Origin: Hallella bergensis DSM 17361
GTDB lineage: Bacteria > Bacteroidota > Bacteroidia > Bacteroidales > Bacteroidaceae
Assembly: GCF_000160535.1 (NCBI RefSeq)
Contig: NZ_GG704780.1
Span: 431,824 to 495,823 of the forward strand
Direction of reading: 5' to 3'
Length of the DNA stretch: 64,000 nucleotides
A program made the position numbers and the translations under genes. Of the stretch, positions 17,238-26,553 are shown piece after piece (position 1 is the stretch's first letter; every line of letters begins with the position of its first letter). The notes below the pieces were generated by a model that saw only the letters and a program-made list of their open reading frames with translations, ran no database searches and was not told where the DNA came from.

Positions 17238-18705
17238 ATGTCCTCACCAAGTTGCGCCCTGCGTCAATGCGCATAAAGATAAACAGTAGGATCGTGAACC
17301 CCCACAGTGAGGAGCCCCCATAGCTAAAGAACGGAAGTGGAATTCCGATCACGGGCGTTAGACCCAGCACCATACCCACATTGATAAACAAATGGAACAG
17401 GAATATACTGAGCACACAATAGCCATAGACCCGTCCGAATTTAAACGTTTGTCGCTCTGCCAAATGGATTAGTCTGAGAACCAAGGCTAAAAAGAGCAGC
17501 AGAACGCCGGCCGAACCCAAGAATCCCTCTTCCTCGCCCACGGTGCAGAAAATGAAATCCGTGTCTTGTTCCGGCACAAACTTCAGTTTGGTTTGTGTCC
17601 CATTGAGAAAACCCTTGCCCCGCAAACCACCCGAGCCGATTGCAATCTCGCTCTGATGCACATTATATCCCGCCCCGGCAAGATCTTCTTCCAGTCCCAA
17701 CAGCACGTTGATGCGAACCCGTTGGTGAGGTTTCATCACATCGTTAAGCACATAGTCGGCACTGTAGAAAAAAACAATGGAACCCACCGCGAACAATGCA
17801 ATGAGCAGATAGTTGGACAAGCGGGTGGCCAAACTCTGGAACAACAGGTAGACGATGACCAAAAAACTGATGACCAGCTGCACCCAAACCACATCGAAAG
17901 GTATCACAAATTTGGCAAACAACAGGGCCAATAGGGTCACACCAAGACAAAACAAGCTCATCCCCAGAGCCTTCCCTTTTTCGTGACAATACAAATAAAT
18001 CATACCCGAGGTGAAGAGCTGCACCAACAACAACACCACAAATTTGCCCAGCGACGTCGGCGTTTCCCATAGCAAATCGGGTTCGTATTTGATTCCCACC
18101 ACGAAATACACCACCATTGCCACTCCGGTGAACAAGATGCTACCCGGCATCCCCTCGCGATAAAACATCAGGAAGAACGACAGGTAAACCAAGGCGGATC
18201 CCGTTTCCTTCTGCCCGACAATCAGCAACATGGGCAGGAGAACCACACCCAATGCTGCTGCGAAGTGCTTCCATTGGTGTATGTTATAGCCGTATGTACT
18301 CATCAGTTTAGCCAAGGCCAAGGCCGTGGCAAACTTGGCAAACTCGGCCGGCTGCAGTCTCATGGGGCCGAGCACGAGCCACGACCGCGACCCCTTGATC
18401 TCGTGCGGGTTAAAGATTGTGACAAAGAGTAGCAAGACAAGAACCCCATAGATCACATACGCAAAGGTATCGAAGTATCGATCGTCGAGCATCAGCAATA
18501 CGAAGCCCAGCACGAGCGACGTGCCAATCCACACAATCTGCATGCCGGAACGTGAGTCGAGCGTGAAGATGTCGGTATCGCCATACGTATAACTCGCACC
18601 GCAGACACTGATCCAGCCAAATACGAGCAATGCCAGATAAATGCCTATTGTCCACCAATCAAGGTTGCGGAAGATGCTGTGTTGCCTATCTGTTGCTTGA
18701 GCCAT
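17236..18705 (-). CDS. rodA: Rod-shape SEDS glycosyltransferase RodA
   Basis: Lipid II polymerase of the elongasome, an inner-membrane SEDS protein working with the PBP2 transpeptidase. The 489-residue product has about ten membrane helices and SEDS motifs: LQPAEFAKFATALALAK, the catalytic-aspartate region in PEQDTDFIFCTVGEEEGF, and the closing GIPLPFFSYGGSS. It is longer than E. coli RodA because of extra helices in the middle (about residues 215-300), as in other Bacteroidetes. Its start overlaps the mrdA end by 20 bp, indicating translational coupling. It is the last gene of the mre operon. Confidence 0.95.
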   Translation of the reverse strand: MAQATDRQHSIFRNLDWWTIGIYLALLVFGWISVCGASYTYGDTDIFTLDSRSGMQIVWIGTSLVLGFVLLMLDDRYFDTFAYVIYGVLVLLLFVTIFNPHEIKGSRSWLVLGPMRLQPAEFAKFATALALAKLMSTYGYNIHQWKHFAAALGVVLLPMLLIVGQKETGSALVYLSFFLMFYREGMPGSILFTGVAMVVYFVVGIKYEPDLLWETPTSLGKFVVLLLVQLFTSGMIYLYCHEKGKALGMSLFCLGVTLLALLFAKFVIPFDVVWVQLVISFLVIVYLLFQSLATRLSNYLLIALFAVGSIVFFYSADYVLNDVMKPHQRVRINVLLGLEEDLAGAGYNVHQSEIAIGSGGLRGKGFLNGTQTKLKFVPEQDTDFIFCTVGEEEGFLGSAGVLLLFLALVLRLIHLAERQTFKFGRVYGYCVLSIFLFHLFINVGMVLGLTPVIGIPLPFFSYGGSSLWGFTILLFIFMRIDAGRNLVRT

Positions 18706-20536
18706 ATCCTATTCTCCGTTTCTGTAATACGGCAGCCTCCCGCTCGCGTTCAGGGGAGAGCTTGCCATTTAAATATTGTTCCATGAGCACTCCGGCAATT
18801 GGCACGGCAAAATCAGCTCCGAAACCGCCATTTTCAACATACACAGCTATGGCTATCCTCGGATTCGACATCGGAGCAAACCCCATGAACACGGAGTGGT
18901 CGTGTCCCCGGTTCTGTGCCGTACCGGTTTTGCCACAGATCTCAAAAGGTAAGTTGCGCAAATGCCGGCATGTTCCACCCAGCACCGACGACCGCATGCC
19001 GGCCACGGTCAAGTCATAAGCCCGACGATTGGCACGGGTGTAGTGACGACGCGTAAAGGTCGTGTCGAGCGGTTCACCATGCACCTCCTTCACCACGTGC
19101 GGCACGTAGTAATATCCGCGATTAGCTATCGTGGCACCCAGATTGGCAATCTGCAGGGGTGTCAGGTTCACCTCACCCTGCCCTATCGAAATACTGATGA
19201 CCGTCAGCCCATTCCACGATCGCTTGTAGGCTTTGTCATAAAACTCCGCATTGGGAATCAGTCCCCGCTTCTCGCCAGGAAGGTCGATGCCCAGCTTATA
19301 GCCAAACCCCATGCTCACCATATAGTCACGCCACATGTTCATGGCTTCCTGCACATTCCTGTATTTCCGCCGGTTGCCGATCATCCGGTAGAGTCCCCAG
19401 CAGAAAAAGGCGTTGCACGAGGTGCTGATTGCCGGAACGATGGACAGTGGAGAGGCATGTCCGTGACATCCCACATGGAGTCCACGGTAGGAGAATCCAT
19501 GATGACAAGGATACTGGGTGTGGCTGTTGATGACTCCCTCGGTCAGGAAAGTGAGTCCTTGTGAGGTCTTGAAAGTTGAACCGGGAGGATATTGTCCCAT
19601 GATGGCACGGTTGAGCAGGGGTTTCCACGGGTCTCTGGCCAAAACACGATGCACCTTGCCTCGCTTCTTTCCTTCGAGCAGACGGGGATCGTAACTGGGC
19701 GAAGACACCAAGCAGAGCACCTGTCCTGTCTGAGGGTCAATGGCCGCAATCGCCCCTATTTTTCCCTCAAGCAGGCGTTCTCCGAGCGCCTGGAGGTTGA
19801 TATCGATGCCCAAAGTGAGGTCTTTTCCTGCACTAGGACTCCGGTCATACTCCCCATCCTTATATTTCCCCTGAATCCGACCGTGCGCATCTCGAAGCAA
19901 CACCTGCACCCCCTTCTCTCCCCGGAGTTCCTTCTCATAACTGCGCTCCACGCCGGTTTTTCCGATATAGTCGCCAAGCTGATAATAGTCGTCGTCATCA
20001 ATATCACCTTGCGATACCTCCGCCACATCACCCAATACATGCGCCGCATTTGGATATTCGTATTTCCGAATACTGCGTTTCTGCACATAAAATCCCGGAA
20101 AACGATACATCTTCTCCTGGAAAGCACTAAAATCCTTGTCGTCAACCTGTGTCAAGAACAGTTGCTGGGTAAAGCGGGAATAACCGGGGTTCTTGTTCCG
20201 GTCCTTGATATCGTTCATGCGCTGAACGAAAAACTCCTTCGTGATGCCTAAGGTACGACAGAAATCAGTCGTGTCGAGTGTTCCTTTTTCCTCGTTCATC
20301 ACCACCATAATATCGTAAGATGGCTGGTTGTAGACCAGCAGTTTCCCGTTCCGGTCTCGTATGATACCACGCGAGGGATATTCCACTTTCTTCAGGAAAG
20401 CATTCGAGTCGGCACTTTTGCGGTAGTCGTCACTGAGAAGCTGGAGCGTGAACAGACGGATGATGTACACTGTCACGATAACAATGGCAGCACCACCAAT
20501 CACGAGCTTCCTGCTTTCAAGGTCAAAATCCTTCAT
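18686..20536 (-). CDS. mrdA: Penicillin-binding protein 2 (elongasome transpeptidase)
   Basis: Peptidoglycan D,D-transpeptidase partnered with RodA; anchored by one N-terminal membrane helix, catalytic part in the periplasm. The 616-residue protein has the pedestal domain (GIIRDRNGKLL) and the transpeptidase motifs PGSTFKTSQ (SxxK), STSCN (SxN) and CGKTGTAQN (KTG). mreD begins directly upstream with no spacer, and rodA overlaps its 3' end, so the three are cotranslated. This is a target of beta-lactams in other bacteria. Confidence 0.95.
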   Translation of the reverse strand: MKDFDLESRKLVIGGAAIVIVTVYIIRLFTLQLLSDDYRKSADSNAFLKKVEYPSRGIIRDRNGKLLVYNQPSYDIMVVMNEEKGTLDTTDFCRTLGITKEFFVQRMNDIKDRNKNPGYSRFTQQLFLTQVDDKDFSAFQEKMYRFPGFYVQKRSIRKYEYPNAAHVLGDVAEVSQGDIDDDDYYQLGDYIGKTGVERSYEKELRGEKGVQVLLRDAHGRIQGKYKDGEYDRSPSAGKDLTLGIDINLQALGERLLEGKIGAIAAIDPQTGQVLCLVSSPSYDPRLLEGKKRGKVHRVLARDPWKPLLNRAIMGQYPPGSTFKTSQGLTFLTEGVINSHTQYPCHHGFSYRGLHVGCHGHASPLSIVPAISTSCNAFFCWGLYRMIGNRRKYRNVQEAMNMWRDYMVSMGFGYKLGIDLPGEKRGLIPNAEFYDKAYKRSWNGLTVISISIGQGEVNLTPLQIANLGATIANRGYYYVPHVVKEVHGEPLDTTFTRRHYTRANRRAYDLTVAGMRSSVLGGTCRHLRNLPFEICGKTGTAQNRGHDHSVFMGFAPMSNPRIAIAVYVENGGFGADFAVPIAGVLMEQYLNGKLSPEREREAAVLQKRRIGYGSSNR

Positions 20537-21037
20537 TTAATCCTTTCTCAGGTTTTCCACCACTATTATAAGTACAACTGACAGTACCAAACTCCCCAGA
20601 ATACTCATTCCCCAATGTGCCCAGTTGAAGAAATTGAAGGTCTCTATCGTAAAAAACAACAGGCAGTAGGTCAGGGTCATTAGAAAAGCATAACCAAGAT
20701 ATCCCGAAAATGTGAGGGTGCGAATGCTTGGTCGCAAGTCTTCATCACTGTCTCGCTGAACAAAGATCTCGAGCATATAAGGTTGCAGAAATGCCACCAT
20801 CGTCATCGAAGCCGCCGCAACACCCGGAGTATTTGAAAACACATCCACGCCGAGTCCCATCAGGAAACTCCAGACCATCGCTCCCCATCTGGGATAGTTG
20901 CGCCTGAAACTCAAGACAAAGTAGATGTAGAGCAGTGGCGTGGCGACATGAAACAGATGTATATGGTTCAACACCAGCACCTGAGCCAGCAACAGCACGA
21001 CAAAGAGCAAAAGGCGATATAGGAAATTAATGTTCAT
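20537..21037 (-). CDS. mreD: Rod shape-determining protein MreD
   Basis: Small inner-membrane protein of the elongasome that links MreC to PBP2/RodA. The 166-residue product has about five membrane helices and no catalytic motif. It is recognised by helix pattern and position: 2 bp after mreC and immediately before mrdA. Sequence alone is weak because MreD is poorly conserved, but the gene order is diagnostic. Confidence 0.9.
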   Translation of the reverse strand: MNINFLYRLLLFVVLLLAQVLVLNHIHLFHVATPLLYIYFVLSFRRNYPRWGAMVWSFLMGLGVDVFSNTPGVAAASMTMVAFLQPYMLEIFVQRDSDEDLRPSIRTLTFSGYLGYAFLMTLTYCLLFFTIETFNFFNWAHWGMSILGSLVLSVVLIIVVENLRKD

Positions 21038-21039
21038 AG

Positions 21040-21906
21040 CTATCTCACCTCCTCAATTTTCAATGAATCCTGAGCCGCGCGCAAGACATCCAATCGTTCC
21101 TGCATCGGCTTATTGTCGATCACACATACATCGCGCAACCGCGAAAAGTCGGTGGCAAGTTCTACCTGTAAGCGATAGGAAAGTCCATCGGGGGAATTGT
21201 AAACGTGCAGAATCTTGCCCACGGAGATGCCCGGCGGAAACACCGACGAATAGCCACTCGTCTCCACCCATTCGTAGAGTTTGAAATGGGCGTGTCGGGG
21301 CACATCGTCCACGAAGGCAAGTTTGTTGTCTCCTCCCGTCCAGTTCAGATAGCCAAAGTAGCTGCGACCCCGTATCTGGCAACTGATGTTGGATCGGGAA
21401 TTCAACACGGGAATCACCACCGAATAGTGTGTCGCGGCCAGATAGACAATGCCTACCACACCAGTTCCGCAGACCACACCCATATCCCGGTCCACACCAT
21501 CGGCCGTCCCCTTGTCTATGGTAATCAGGTTGTCGGGACTGTTGAGCCTGTTGCTCACCACCTTGGCAGGTATCAGGTTATAGTGCTTCAAAGACTCCGA
21601 CTGGGCCTTGCGCATCCACGTGCTGTCCTTGGTGGCCTCGGTGAGTTTGGCCGCGAGGTCGTTCATCTGCTGCTCGAGATAGAGATTGCGCTGCATCAGA
21701 TCCTGGTTGACCTTCGCCATCGAGAAAAACGACTCGACCTCCGCCTTCCATGCCAACAGGCTGCCCGAAACATAATTGGCCGACGTGAACCATACACTGC
21801 CCTGATAACTGTTGTACTGAAACAGCAATACCATGCTGATCACCTCCAGCAACAGCAAGACAAACCAGTGATTGTATTTGGCAAGAAAGTTTAACAGGTT
21901 GCGCAT
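21040..21906 (-). CDS. mreC: Rod shape-determining protein MreC
   Basis: Periplasmic scaffold of the elongasome that activates PBP2. The 288-residue protein has one N-terminal membrane helix (about 13-30), a coiled coil near residues 65-95 (ending QQMNDLAAKL), and the beta-barrel domain with the family pattern PAKVVSNRLNSPDNLITID and GVVCGTGVVGIV. It follows mreB after a 141-bp gap with no promoter or gene that I can identify. Confidence 0.93.
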   Translation of the reverse strand: MRNLLNFLAKYNHWFVLLLLEVISMVLLFQYNSYQGSVWFTSANYVSGSLLAWKAEVESFFSMAKVNQDLMQRNLYLEQQMNDLAAKLTEATKDSTWMRKAQSESLKHYNLIPAKVVSNRLNSPDNLITIDKGTADGVDRDMGVVCGTGVVGIVYLAATHYSVVIPVLNSRSNISCQIRGRSYFGYLNWTGGDNKLAFVDDVPRHAHFKLYEWVETSGYSSVFPPGISVGKILHVYNSPDGLSYRLQVELATDFSRLRDVCVIDNKPMQERLDVLRAAQDSLKIEEVR

Positions 21907-22047
21907 GTCGTGAAATCTAAAACCTACCTAAATTTTGAACCTTGACTCTGGGATCTGAACTTCATGACATCCCGGCGATGCTGCATACTGCATCAGCCGG
22001 ATATCATCAAGTCCAAACCCTGTGCTCAAGGTTCAAGGCTGGAAAGT

Positions 22048-23070
22048 TTATCGCATGAGGAAAGAGAATCGGCCTACATTTTTCAATGCAACACCGGCTC
22101 CCTTGGCCACACTGTGCAAGGGATCCTCCGCAATGTGGAACGGGATGTTGATTTTGTCTCTCAATCGCCTGTCGAGACCACGGAGCAGGGCGCCCCCACC
22201 CGACAGGTAGATGCCGTTTTTCACAATATCGGCATACAGCTCCGGAGGAGTGGACTCCAAAGCCGAGAGCACCGCATTCTCAATCTTGGCCACTGTCTTG
22301 TCCAGACAGTGAGCAATCTCCTGGTAGCAGACGGGCACCTCCATGGGCAGTGCCGTAATGCGGTTAGGCCCATGAACGATATAGTCCTCAGGAGCCTCGT
22401 CGCCAAGGTCGGTGAGTGCAGATCCCACGTGAATCTTGATTCGCTCGGCCATACGCTCCGAAACCTTCACGTTGTGCTGGCGGCTCATGTATTCCTGAAT
22501 ATCAGCAGTCAAATCGTCGCCGGCAACGCGAATGGAGTTGTTACTCACAATGCCGCCAAGAGAAATGACAGCAATCTCGGTAGACCCGCCCCCGATATCG
22601 ACAATCATGTTGCCCTCGGGTGCCTCAACATCAATACCGATACCAATGGCGGCTGCCATCGGCTCGAAAATCAAATACACGTCGCGCCCGTCGGCATGCT
22701 CGGCCGAGTCTCTCACGGCACGCAGTTCAACCTCGGTTGACCCCGAGGGCACGCCAATCACCATGCGCAACGACGGTGAGAACAGGCGCGAACCCGTGTG
22801 TACCATCTTGATAAGTCCACGCATCATCTGCTCACAGGCCGTAAAGTCGGCTATCACACCGTCGCGTAGCGGACGGATGGTGCGGATATTGTCATGCGTC
22901 TTCTCATACATCATTTTGGCAGCATCGCCCACAGCAATCATCTTGTCGGTGCGACGATCCAAAGCCACCACCGAAGGCTCGTCGACAACAACCTTGTCAT
23001 CACTGATGATGATCGTGTTGGCCGTGCCCAGGTCCATGGCTATTTCCTGTATAAACGAAAAAAATCCCAT
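22048..23070 (-). CDS. mreB: Actin-like cell-shape protein MreB
   Basis: Cytoplasmic actin homologue that forms membrane filaments and directs lateral wall synthesis. The 340-residue protein has the phosphate-1 loop AMDLGTANT, the phosphate-2 region MIVDIGGGSTEIAV, the adenosine motif YLSGGGALLRGLD and the connecting motif region EPMAAAIG. The length is standard. It lies between purH and mreC on the same strand. The 193-bp gap to purH (23071-23263) carries ACACGCTGTGT twice (near 23101 and 23167), with no gene. Confidence 0.97.
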   Translation of the reverse strand: MGFFSFIQEIAMDLGTANTIIISDDKVVVDEPSVVALDRRTDKMIAVGDAAKMMYEKTHDNIRTIRPLRDGVIADFTACEQMMRGLIKMVHTGSRLFSPSLRMVIGVPSGSTEVELRAVRDSAEHADGRDVYLIFEPMAAAIGIGIDVEAPEGNMIVDIGGGSTEIAVISLGGIVSNNSIRVAGDDLTADIQEYMSRQHNVKVSERMAERIKIHVGSALTDLGDEAPEDYIVHGPNRITALPMEVPVCYQEIAHCLDKTVAKIENAVLSALESTPPELYADIVKNGIYLSGGGALLRGLDRRLRDKINIPFHIAEDPLHSVAKGAGVALKNVGRFSFLMR

Positions 23071-23263
23071 TGTTCGAAATAATTGGTCTGCAGGTTTTCA
23101 CACGCTGTGTCAACACATGACAGCGGTCAAGTCGTGCAGCCCTTGAATGAATAATTTGTTTTATAACACGCTGTGTTTTGTCTCAGGCAAACCGGTGCAG
23201 GCTCGGCGTGGAGCAAAGCTTTCTTCATCGAGCCTGTCCCCGTTTCCCAAGCCTCAAGTCTGC

Positions 23264-23860
23264 TTACTTCTTGCAAAACCAGTTGTGAATGGCCGTGTCG
23301 TAATGGCTGCTCACGCCAAAGGCACGCTCGGCAAACATTCTACGGTCGGAGAGTTCTGTCTTGGCACCGTTCTTCTTGAGCAGGTCAAGCAGCACGTCAT
23401 ATTCTGCCTTGCTGGGCACAATCACCACATCCTTGAAGTTCTTGGCACCGGCACGGATCAGCGAGATGCCGCCGATGTCAATCTTCTCGATAATGTCCTG
23501 CTCTGCGGCACCACTCGCCACCGTCTGTTCAAAGGGATAGAGATCCACGATGACCAAATCGATGGACGGAATGTCGTATTCCTTCATTTGCTCCTGGTCG
23601 CCCTTGTTGTCGCGGCGAGCAAGAATCCCGCCAAACACCTTGGGATGCAGCGTCTTCACCCTCCCCCCGAGAATCGAGGGATAGGTTGTCACTTCTTCTA
23701 CTTTCCGGCATTTATAGCCCAAACCCTCGATAAATGTTTGTGTGCCACCGGTGCTCAGGAACTGCACACCCTCCTGGTTCAGTGCTGCCAGCAGCTCCTC
23801 CAAACCGTCCTTGTGGAATACGGATATCAGTGCAGTCTTAATTTCTTTTGTTTCAGACAT
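23264..23860 (-). CDS. purH: Stand-alone IMP cyclohydrolase (PurH N-terminal domain only)
   Basis: Catalyses closure of FAICAR to IMP, the last step of purine synthesis. The 198-residue protein covers the MGS-like domain of PurH: KTALISVFHKDGLEEL, LSTGGTQTFIEGLG, SILGGRVKTLHPKVFGGIL and the EKIDIGGISLIRAGAKN motif. It stops with WFCKK at about the point where bifunctional PurH continues into the AICAR formyltransferase domain; nothing of that domain follows in the next 190 bp in any frame. Split forms are known, so this is probably natural. I chose the ATG at 23860 over an upstream GTG at 23869. It heads the mre operon behind a good promoter box. Confidence 0.9.
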   Translation of the reverse strand: MSETKEIKTALISVFHKDGLEELLAALNQEGVQFLSTGGTQTFIEGLGYKCRKVEEVTTYPSILGGRVKTLHPKVFGGILARRDNKGDQEQMKEYDIPSIDLVIVDLYPFEQTVASGAAEQDIIEKIDIGGISLIRAGAKNFKDVVIVPSKAEYDVLLDLLKKNGAKTELSDRRMFAERAFGVSSHYDTAIHNWFCKK

Positions 23861-23903
23861 ATCGTTCACGTACGTTTATATAATTAATAAGTTGCAACTA
23901 AAG

Positions 23904-23912
23904 TGCAAAGTT
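23904..23912 (-). promoter_or_regulatory. -7 box of the purH-mreBCD-mrdA-rodA operon
   Basis: TAACTTTGC on the minus strand, 43 bp before the purH ATG. It faces away from the 22-bp array that begins about 50 bp upstream of it. Confidence 0.6.
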
Positions 23913-23960
23913 ACTAATTTTTTGACAATGAATGCGATGTTTGCATAGAATTTATAGCTA

Positions 23961-24086
23961 ACAGCCGTTAAATTGCGATGCGTCAAGCGTGAGTTCAGCA
24001 TCGTATGACGGCCGATGGGCATCTGTCTCACGGCCGCCGGACACGTGTATGACGGCCGCCAAACGCACGCACCACGGCCGCCGCAC
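23961..24086. repeat. GC-rich tandem array with 22-bp period between purH and dcp
   Basis: Four clear units start at 24005, 24027, 24049 and 24071, each exactly 22 bp after the last, and share the core ACGGCCG (units 2-4 ACGGCCGCC). Two weaker units at 23961 and 23983 fit the same register. The array ends at an A-rich stretch. It lies in the 413-bp gap between divergent genes, about 50 bp upstream of the purH promoter and 40 bp upstream of the dcp promoter, where operator sites would be expected. The period equals that of the dispersed elements, but the sequence differs and the end modules are missing. Confidence 0.75.
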
Positions 24087-24126
24087 AAAAAATAAAGGTT
24101 TGCTTGGCGCTTTCATCAGTATTTCT

Positions 24127-24135
24127 TATATTTGC
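24127..24135 (+). promoter_or_regulatory. -7 box of dcp
   Basis: TATATTTGC, which would give a leader of about 135 nt before the dcp ATG. A TTTG lies at 24099-24102, 24 bp away, wider than the usual spacing. Confidence 0.55.
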
Positions 24136-24148
24136 AACGATTTATCCG

Positions 24149-24188
24149 TGAACCCTCATCCGGCCTTGACCTGTGACGGCCGGGTTCA
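24149..24188 (+). promoter_or_regulatory. Hairpin in the dcp 5' leader
   Basis: TGAACCC (24149-24155) pairs perfectly with GGGTTCA (24182-24188), enclosing a further GGCC/GGCC pairing. It sits within the predicted leader and lacks a T tract, so it is not a terminator. A regulatory role is possible but unproven. Confidence 0.4.
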
Positions 24189-24273
24189 TGAAGAAAACAG
24201 AAGCGTGTCGGAGCCTGTGAACCTGACGGCCATCCGGCAACATGGATGATAAAACTTAAACAACTATAAAACA

Positions 24274-26409
24274 ATGAACAGCAACTTGAAGAAAACCCTG
24301 CTGAGTGCCACACTGGCCTCAGCCGTGATGATTACGGGCACAGACTCCGCGTCGGCACAGTCGGGCAACAGCAACCCGCTGCTGCAAAAAAGCACGCTCC
24401 CCTATGGTGCGCCCGACTTCAGCAAGATTAAATACGAACACTATCTGCCAGCCCTTAAGGAGGGCGTCAGGCAGCAAAGGGCTGAAATACAGCGTATCGT
24501 GGACAACAAGGAAAAGCCCACCTTTGCCAACACTGTGTTGGCTTTGGAGCGCACGGGGGTGCTGCTCGACCGCGTGACCAGCGTGTTCTACGGCTTGGTC
24601 AGTGCCGACAAGACGCCCGAAATAGCTGCAACAGAGAAGGTAATCACCCCGCTGCTGACCGATTTGGAAAACGAGATATCGTTCAATGCCAAGTTGTTCG
24701 AACGCGTGAAATATGTCTACGACCACGAATATACGACCCTGCAGGGGGAGAACAAAAAGCTGCTGGAGGAGACCTATAAAAACTTTGTGCGTTCAGGAGC
24801 ACTGCTCCCGGCCGACAAGAAAGCCCGCATGGAGCAAATCAACAAGCGCATCTCTGCCCTTCAGCAAGACTGGGGCAACAGACTTCCCGATGCCACCAAC
24901 AACGCTGTGGTATGGGTGAACAGCAAGGACGAGTTGGCCGGACTGAGCGATGCGGACATTGCCCAATGCAGGAAAGATGCCGAGAGTCGCGGCGGCAAGG
25001 CTCCCTATTGCATTGTTATCGTGAATACCACCCAGCAGGCCATACTAACGAATCTCGAAAACCGAGACCTGCGCCGCAGGGTGTTCGAAGCTTCCATACA
25101 CCGCGCTGACGGCTCTGGAAAGTTCAACACATTCCCAATCGTGGTGGAAATGGCCAAACTGCGCGCAGAAAAAGGGGAGCTGATGGGCTATAAGGACTTT
25201 GCCTCGTATTCCTTGGAGCGCACCATGGCCAAAACCTCGGACAACGTCTATGCCTTCCTCAAGCAGCTCATCAGTGCCTACAGTCCCAAGGCCGACGCAG
25301 AAACACAAGCCATTGAGACCTATGCCCGTAAGACCATGGGCAACAACTTTAAGCTGCAGCCCTACGACCGATTCTACTATTCGGCCAAGATGAAGAACGA
25401 ACAGTTCAACTTCTCGGAAGACGACGTGAAGCCCTACTTCAACATCGACAGCGTGCTGACCAACGGTGTGTTCTATGCTGCCCACCGCGTTTACGGCCTG
25501 TCGTTCAACGAGCGCACCGACATCCCGACCTACCACAAGGACATGAAGGTCTACGAGGTGTTCGACAAAGATGGCAAGCCCATGGGACTGTTCTATTGCG
25601 ACTACTTCCGTCGCCCCACCAAGCGCGGCGGAGCATGGATGAGCACCTTTGCCAAACAGAGTCACGAGCGCAACCAGTTGCCCGTTATTTATAATGTGTG
25701 CAACTATGCCAAGGCTCCCGAAGGACAACCGACCCTCATCACCTGGGACGAGGTAACCACACTGTTCCACGAGTTCGGTCATGCGCTGCACGGATTCTTG
25801 TCTAACTGCCAATACAACTCGCTGAGCGGAACAGCTGTCGCCCGCGACTTCGTGGAAATGCCGTCGCAGTTCAATGAGTCGTTCGCCACAATCCCGGAAG
25901 TATTCAACAACTTCGCCCGACACACCGAAACAGGTCGCCACATGCCCGAAGAGCTGAAGAACAAGATGCTCAACTCCATCAACTTCCACTCGGCCTACGC
26001 ACTGGGCGAGAACTTGGCTGCCACCTGCCTCGACCTGGCTTGGCATACGCTGACCTCCCAAAACATTCCTTCGGCCGACAAGGCGAGCGAGTTTGAGACC
26101 CGCGTACTGAAGGAAATCGGACTGCTCAACCGCCAGATTCCGCCCCGCTATTCCACATCCTATTTCAATCACGTATGGGGAGGGGGCTATGCCGCCGGCT
26201 ACTACAGCTACCTGTGGACGGAAGTGCTGGCCGACAACATCGCTCAATGTTTTGCCAAGCGGGGTGCACTGAAGCCCGAGGTGGGACAGGCCTTCCGCGA
26301 CATCATTCTGAGCCGGGGCAACACCCGCGACCTGATGAAGAGCTTTACTGAGTTCACCGGACTGCAGTCGCCTGATGCTTCTGCCCTGCTCAAGGCTCGC
26401 GGACTGTAG
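24274..26409 (+). CDS. dcp: Peptidyl-dipeptidase Dcp (M3 family)
   Basis: Zinc metallopeptidase that removes dipeptides from the C-terminus of peptides. The 711-residue protein has a probable signal peptide ending near SASAQ (residue 29), placing it in the periplasm. A long helical N-terminal part follows, then the zinc motif HEFGH at 499-503 (LFHEFGHALHG). Further M3 signatures are EMPSQFNESF and the GYAAGYYSYLW segment with substrate-binding tyrosines. Length fits the Dcp branch. Oligopeptidase A is the alternative. Downstream an 8-bp stem CTGAAAAA/TTTTTCAG (26452-26486) may act as a weak terminator. Its job fits the peptide-uptake genes nearby. Confidence 0.94.
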   Translation: MNSNLKKTLLSATLASAVMITGTDSASAQSGNSNPLLQKSTLPYGAPDFSKIKYEHYLPALKEGVRQQRAEIQRIVDNKEKPTFANTVLALERTGVLLDRVTSVFYGLVSADKTPEIAATEKVITPLLTDLENEISFNAKLFERVKYVYDHEYTTLQGENKKLLEETYKNFVRSGALLPADKKARMEQINKRISALQQDWGNRLPDATNNAVVWVNSKDELAGLSDADIAQCRKDAESRGGKAPYCIVIVNTTQQAILTNLENRDLRRRVFEASIHRADGSGKFNTFPIVVEMAKLRAEKGELMGYKDFASYSLERTMAKTSDNVYAFLKQLISAYSPKADAETQAIETYARKTMGNNFKLQPYDRFYYSAKMKNEQFNFSEDDVKPYFNIDSVLTNGVFYAAHRVYGLSFNERTDIPTYHKDMKVYEVFDKDGKPMGLFYCDYFRRPTKRGGAWMSTFAKQSHERNQLPVIYNVCNYAKAPEGQPTLITWDEVTTLFHEFGHALHGFLSNCQYNSLSGTAVARDFVEMPSQFNESFATIPEVFNNFARHTETGRHMPEELKNKMLNSINFHSAYALGENLAATCLDLAWHTLTSQNIPSADKASEFETRVLKEIGLLNRQIPPRYSTSYFNHVWGGGYAAGYYSYLWTEVLADNIAQCFAKRGALKPEVGQAFRDIILSRGNTRDLMKSFTEFTGLQSPDASALLKARGL

Positions 26410-26553
26410 CCCGCATCAATAAATACAACGCCACCCTGAAGTCGAATCACACTGAAAAATGCCGGCACACACGACAACTTTTTCAGATTGTGAAGTGCAG
26501 GACCTTTTATAAATTGGGCGAGCACAGTATGAAAGATCTTAAATTTACACATC

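Noticed and set aside
23961..24086. CRISPR array
   Set aside because: Units touch one another with no spacers, are imperfect, have a period of 22 bp, and no cas gene is in the window. The same applies to the five dispersed cores.
26452..26486. CTGAAAAA/TTTTTCAG as a terminator after dcp
   Set aside because: The stem is AT-rich with a 19-base loop and no T tract after it, so I did not list it as a feature.
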